From positions 1 through 8,388 of the forward strand of contig JANMQQ010000071.1 in assembly GCA_031370545.1 (NCBI GenBank): 8,388 bases of DNA. The letters run 5' to 3'. A model generated the notes under the pieces. It worked only from the letters and a program-made list of their open reading frames with translations, ran no database searches and was not told the DNA's origin. A program made the translations under genes and the position numbers. The number at the start of each line of letters is the position of its first letter. Position 1 is the first letter of the stretch. Of this stretch, positions 8,047-8,388 are shown one piece after another. The DNA is from UBA6921 sp031370545. Its GTDB lineage: Bacteria; Pseudomonadota; Gammaproteobacteria; SG8-11.

Positions 8047-8090
8047 AATGATAACAAGTGTTACTTATCACGATAACACTTGTTATCATT
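8047..8090. promoter_or_regulatory. Twin palindromic operator-like sites upstream of the HTH gene
   Basis: A perfect 17-base inverted repeat (8047-8063 and 8074-8090, ten-base spacer) resolves into two copies of a 16-base dyad. The right copy, GATAACA-CT-TGTTATC (8072-8087), has seven matching pairs. The left copy, GATAACA-AG-TGTTACT (8050-8065), matches five of seven. Their centres are 22 bases apart, about two helical turns, as expected for two dimers binding on one DNA face. A smaller dyad, TTATC-AC-GATAA, sits between them (8065-8076). The sites lie just upstream of a candidate minus-strand -10 box TACAAT (8018-8023) whose -35 is weak. No T-run follows on either strand, so a terminator is unlikely. 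Confidence 0.7.
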
Positions 8091-8324
8091 CGTGTAGCAA
8101 ATGTGCGTGGGGATCTCTTCTACAAGTGATTCGTGGGAATACTACGAAGTACTAATCCAATACCGCTTCGATAAATTTAGCTACAACAACAATCAGGTTT
8201 GCAAGCTTAAGTGACGGGGATTCCAATGTTCGCGCGAAGGCCTGCTCCCGGCCAAGACCAGACCTTCAGAGAATTAGGAAGAAGCCGACGTTGCGGGGCC
8301 GACTTGAACGAATTGTAAGACTGT
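8091..8324. other. Gene-free stretch between the operator sites and the VOC gene
   Basis: These 234 bases contain no convincing gene, RNA or repeat. A 38-codon frame begins at 8101 but has no ribosome-binding site. If the HTH gene and its operators belong to the element, the element's right end should be in this stretch, yet no terminal repeat was recognised. It changes from AT-richer near 8150-8200 to GC-richer after about 8225, which may mark a change from mobile to chromosomal sequence. Confidence 0.4.
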
Positions 8325-8388
8325 TTACTGTCCTGCTGGAGGTTCCCAAAGCTCGACTTTGTTGCCGTCAGGGTCGATGACCCAACCA
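8325..8388 (-). CDS. VOC/glyoxalase-fold protein, C-terminal end only
   Basis: The minus strand encodes GWVIDPDGNKVELWEPPAGQ followed by TAA at 8325-8327; the gene continues beyond the window. The IDPDGNxVELWEP pattern is the conserved last strand of the vicinal oxygen chelate fold (glyoxalase, dioxygenase and bleomycin-resistance-like proteins), where the Glu of VELWEP is a common metal ligand. Only 20 codons are visible, so reaction and subfamily cannot be given. It converges with the TfoX-domain gene, and small TfoX-domain and VOC genes are often neighbours in proteobacterial genomes, which fits both being chromosomal genes parted by the transposon. Confidence 0.75.
   Translation of the reverse strand, partial: GWVIDPDGNKVELWEPPAGQ

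Larger units (their letters stand above)
2298..8324 (-). mobile_element. Compact Tn7-like transposon (HTH gene, tnsAB, tnsC, tniQ); outer limits only
   Basis: The minus-strand genes for a TnsA-TnsB fusion, a TnsC ATPase and a TniQ/TnsD selector are the core of a Tn7-like cut-and-paste element. They sit between two unrelated convergent genes, a TfoX-domain gene ending at 2297 and a VOC gene ending at 8325. The coordinates given are therefore outer bounds; the real ends must lie in 2298-2579 and in either 7388-7661 or 7956-8324. I compared candidate TGT starts on the left with ACA ends on the right and found no convincing terminal inverted repeat or five-base target duplication. No antibiotic-resistance, defence, CRISPR or other cargo gene is present inside the bounds. 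Lower GC than the ubiB region is consistent with foreign origin. The element class is sure; borders and inclusion of the small HTH gene are inferred. Confidence 0.85.

Noticed and set aside
8047..8090. Inverted repeat as an intrinsic terminator
   Set aside because: AT-rich stem with no T-run after it on either strand; two phased protein-binding dyads explain it better.
8101..8217. A 38-codon plus-strand frame starting 11 bases after the operator sites
   Set aside because: It has no Shine-Dalgarno, a stop lies just upstream in frame, and the sequence resembles no family I know; its length is expected by chance.
2481..8245. CCTTCGCGC at about 2485 and its reverse complement at about 8234 as transposon ends
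   Set aside because: A nine-base match between two stretches of this size is plausible by chance, and it does not extend.
2298..8324. CRISPR-associated transposon
   Set aside because: No repeat-spacer array, no Cas gene, and the selector is a TnsD-like TniQ with its own HTH region. A distant CRISPR locus cannot be excluded from this window.

Overview
The window looks like a beta- or gammaproteobacterial chromosome segment carrying a compact Tn7-like transposon. The proteobacterial call rests on the GC-rich first 1.85 kb, the UbiB sequence style with its C-terminal pair of membrane helices, and the purine-rich Shine-Dalgarno sites. No taxonomic search could be run.

Region 1 (1-2297, plus strand) is chromosomal. 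It holds the 3' part of ubiB, then a fumarylacetoacetate hydrolase (FAH) family gene starting one base after the ubiB stop but broken by a single extra base near 1472, then a small TfoX N-terminal-domain gene. The far right edge (8325-8388, minus strand) carries the last 20 residues of a VOC/glyoxalase-fold protein, which I also take to be chromosomal. The TfoX and VOC genes converge, and everything between their stops is candidate mobile DNA.

Region 2 (2298-8324) is a transposition module read on the minus strand. In order of transcription it has: a pair of palindromic operator-like sites (8047-8090); a 97-residue helix-turn-helix protein; a strong hairpin terminator (7609-7640); a TnsA-TnsB fusion transposase with both catalytic centres intact; a TnsC AAA+ ATPase whose start overlaps the tnsAB stop; and a TniQ/TnsD-type target selector nine bases further on. 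No cargo gene, CRISPR array or Cas gene is visible, so this is a very small self-contained Tn7-like element rather than an evident CRISPR-associated transposon. The three core genes form one translationally coupled operon: TnsAB would bind and cut the ends, TnsC would link the transposase to the target complex, and the zinc-finger/HTH TniQ would choose the site. The small HTH protein and its operators look like the control unit.

Limits: I could not identify terminal inverted repeats or a target-site duplication by eye, so the element's borders are only bracketed by the neighbouring gene stops.
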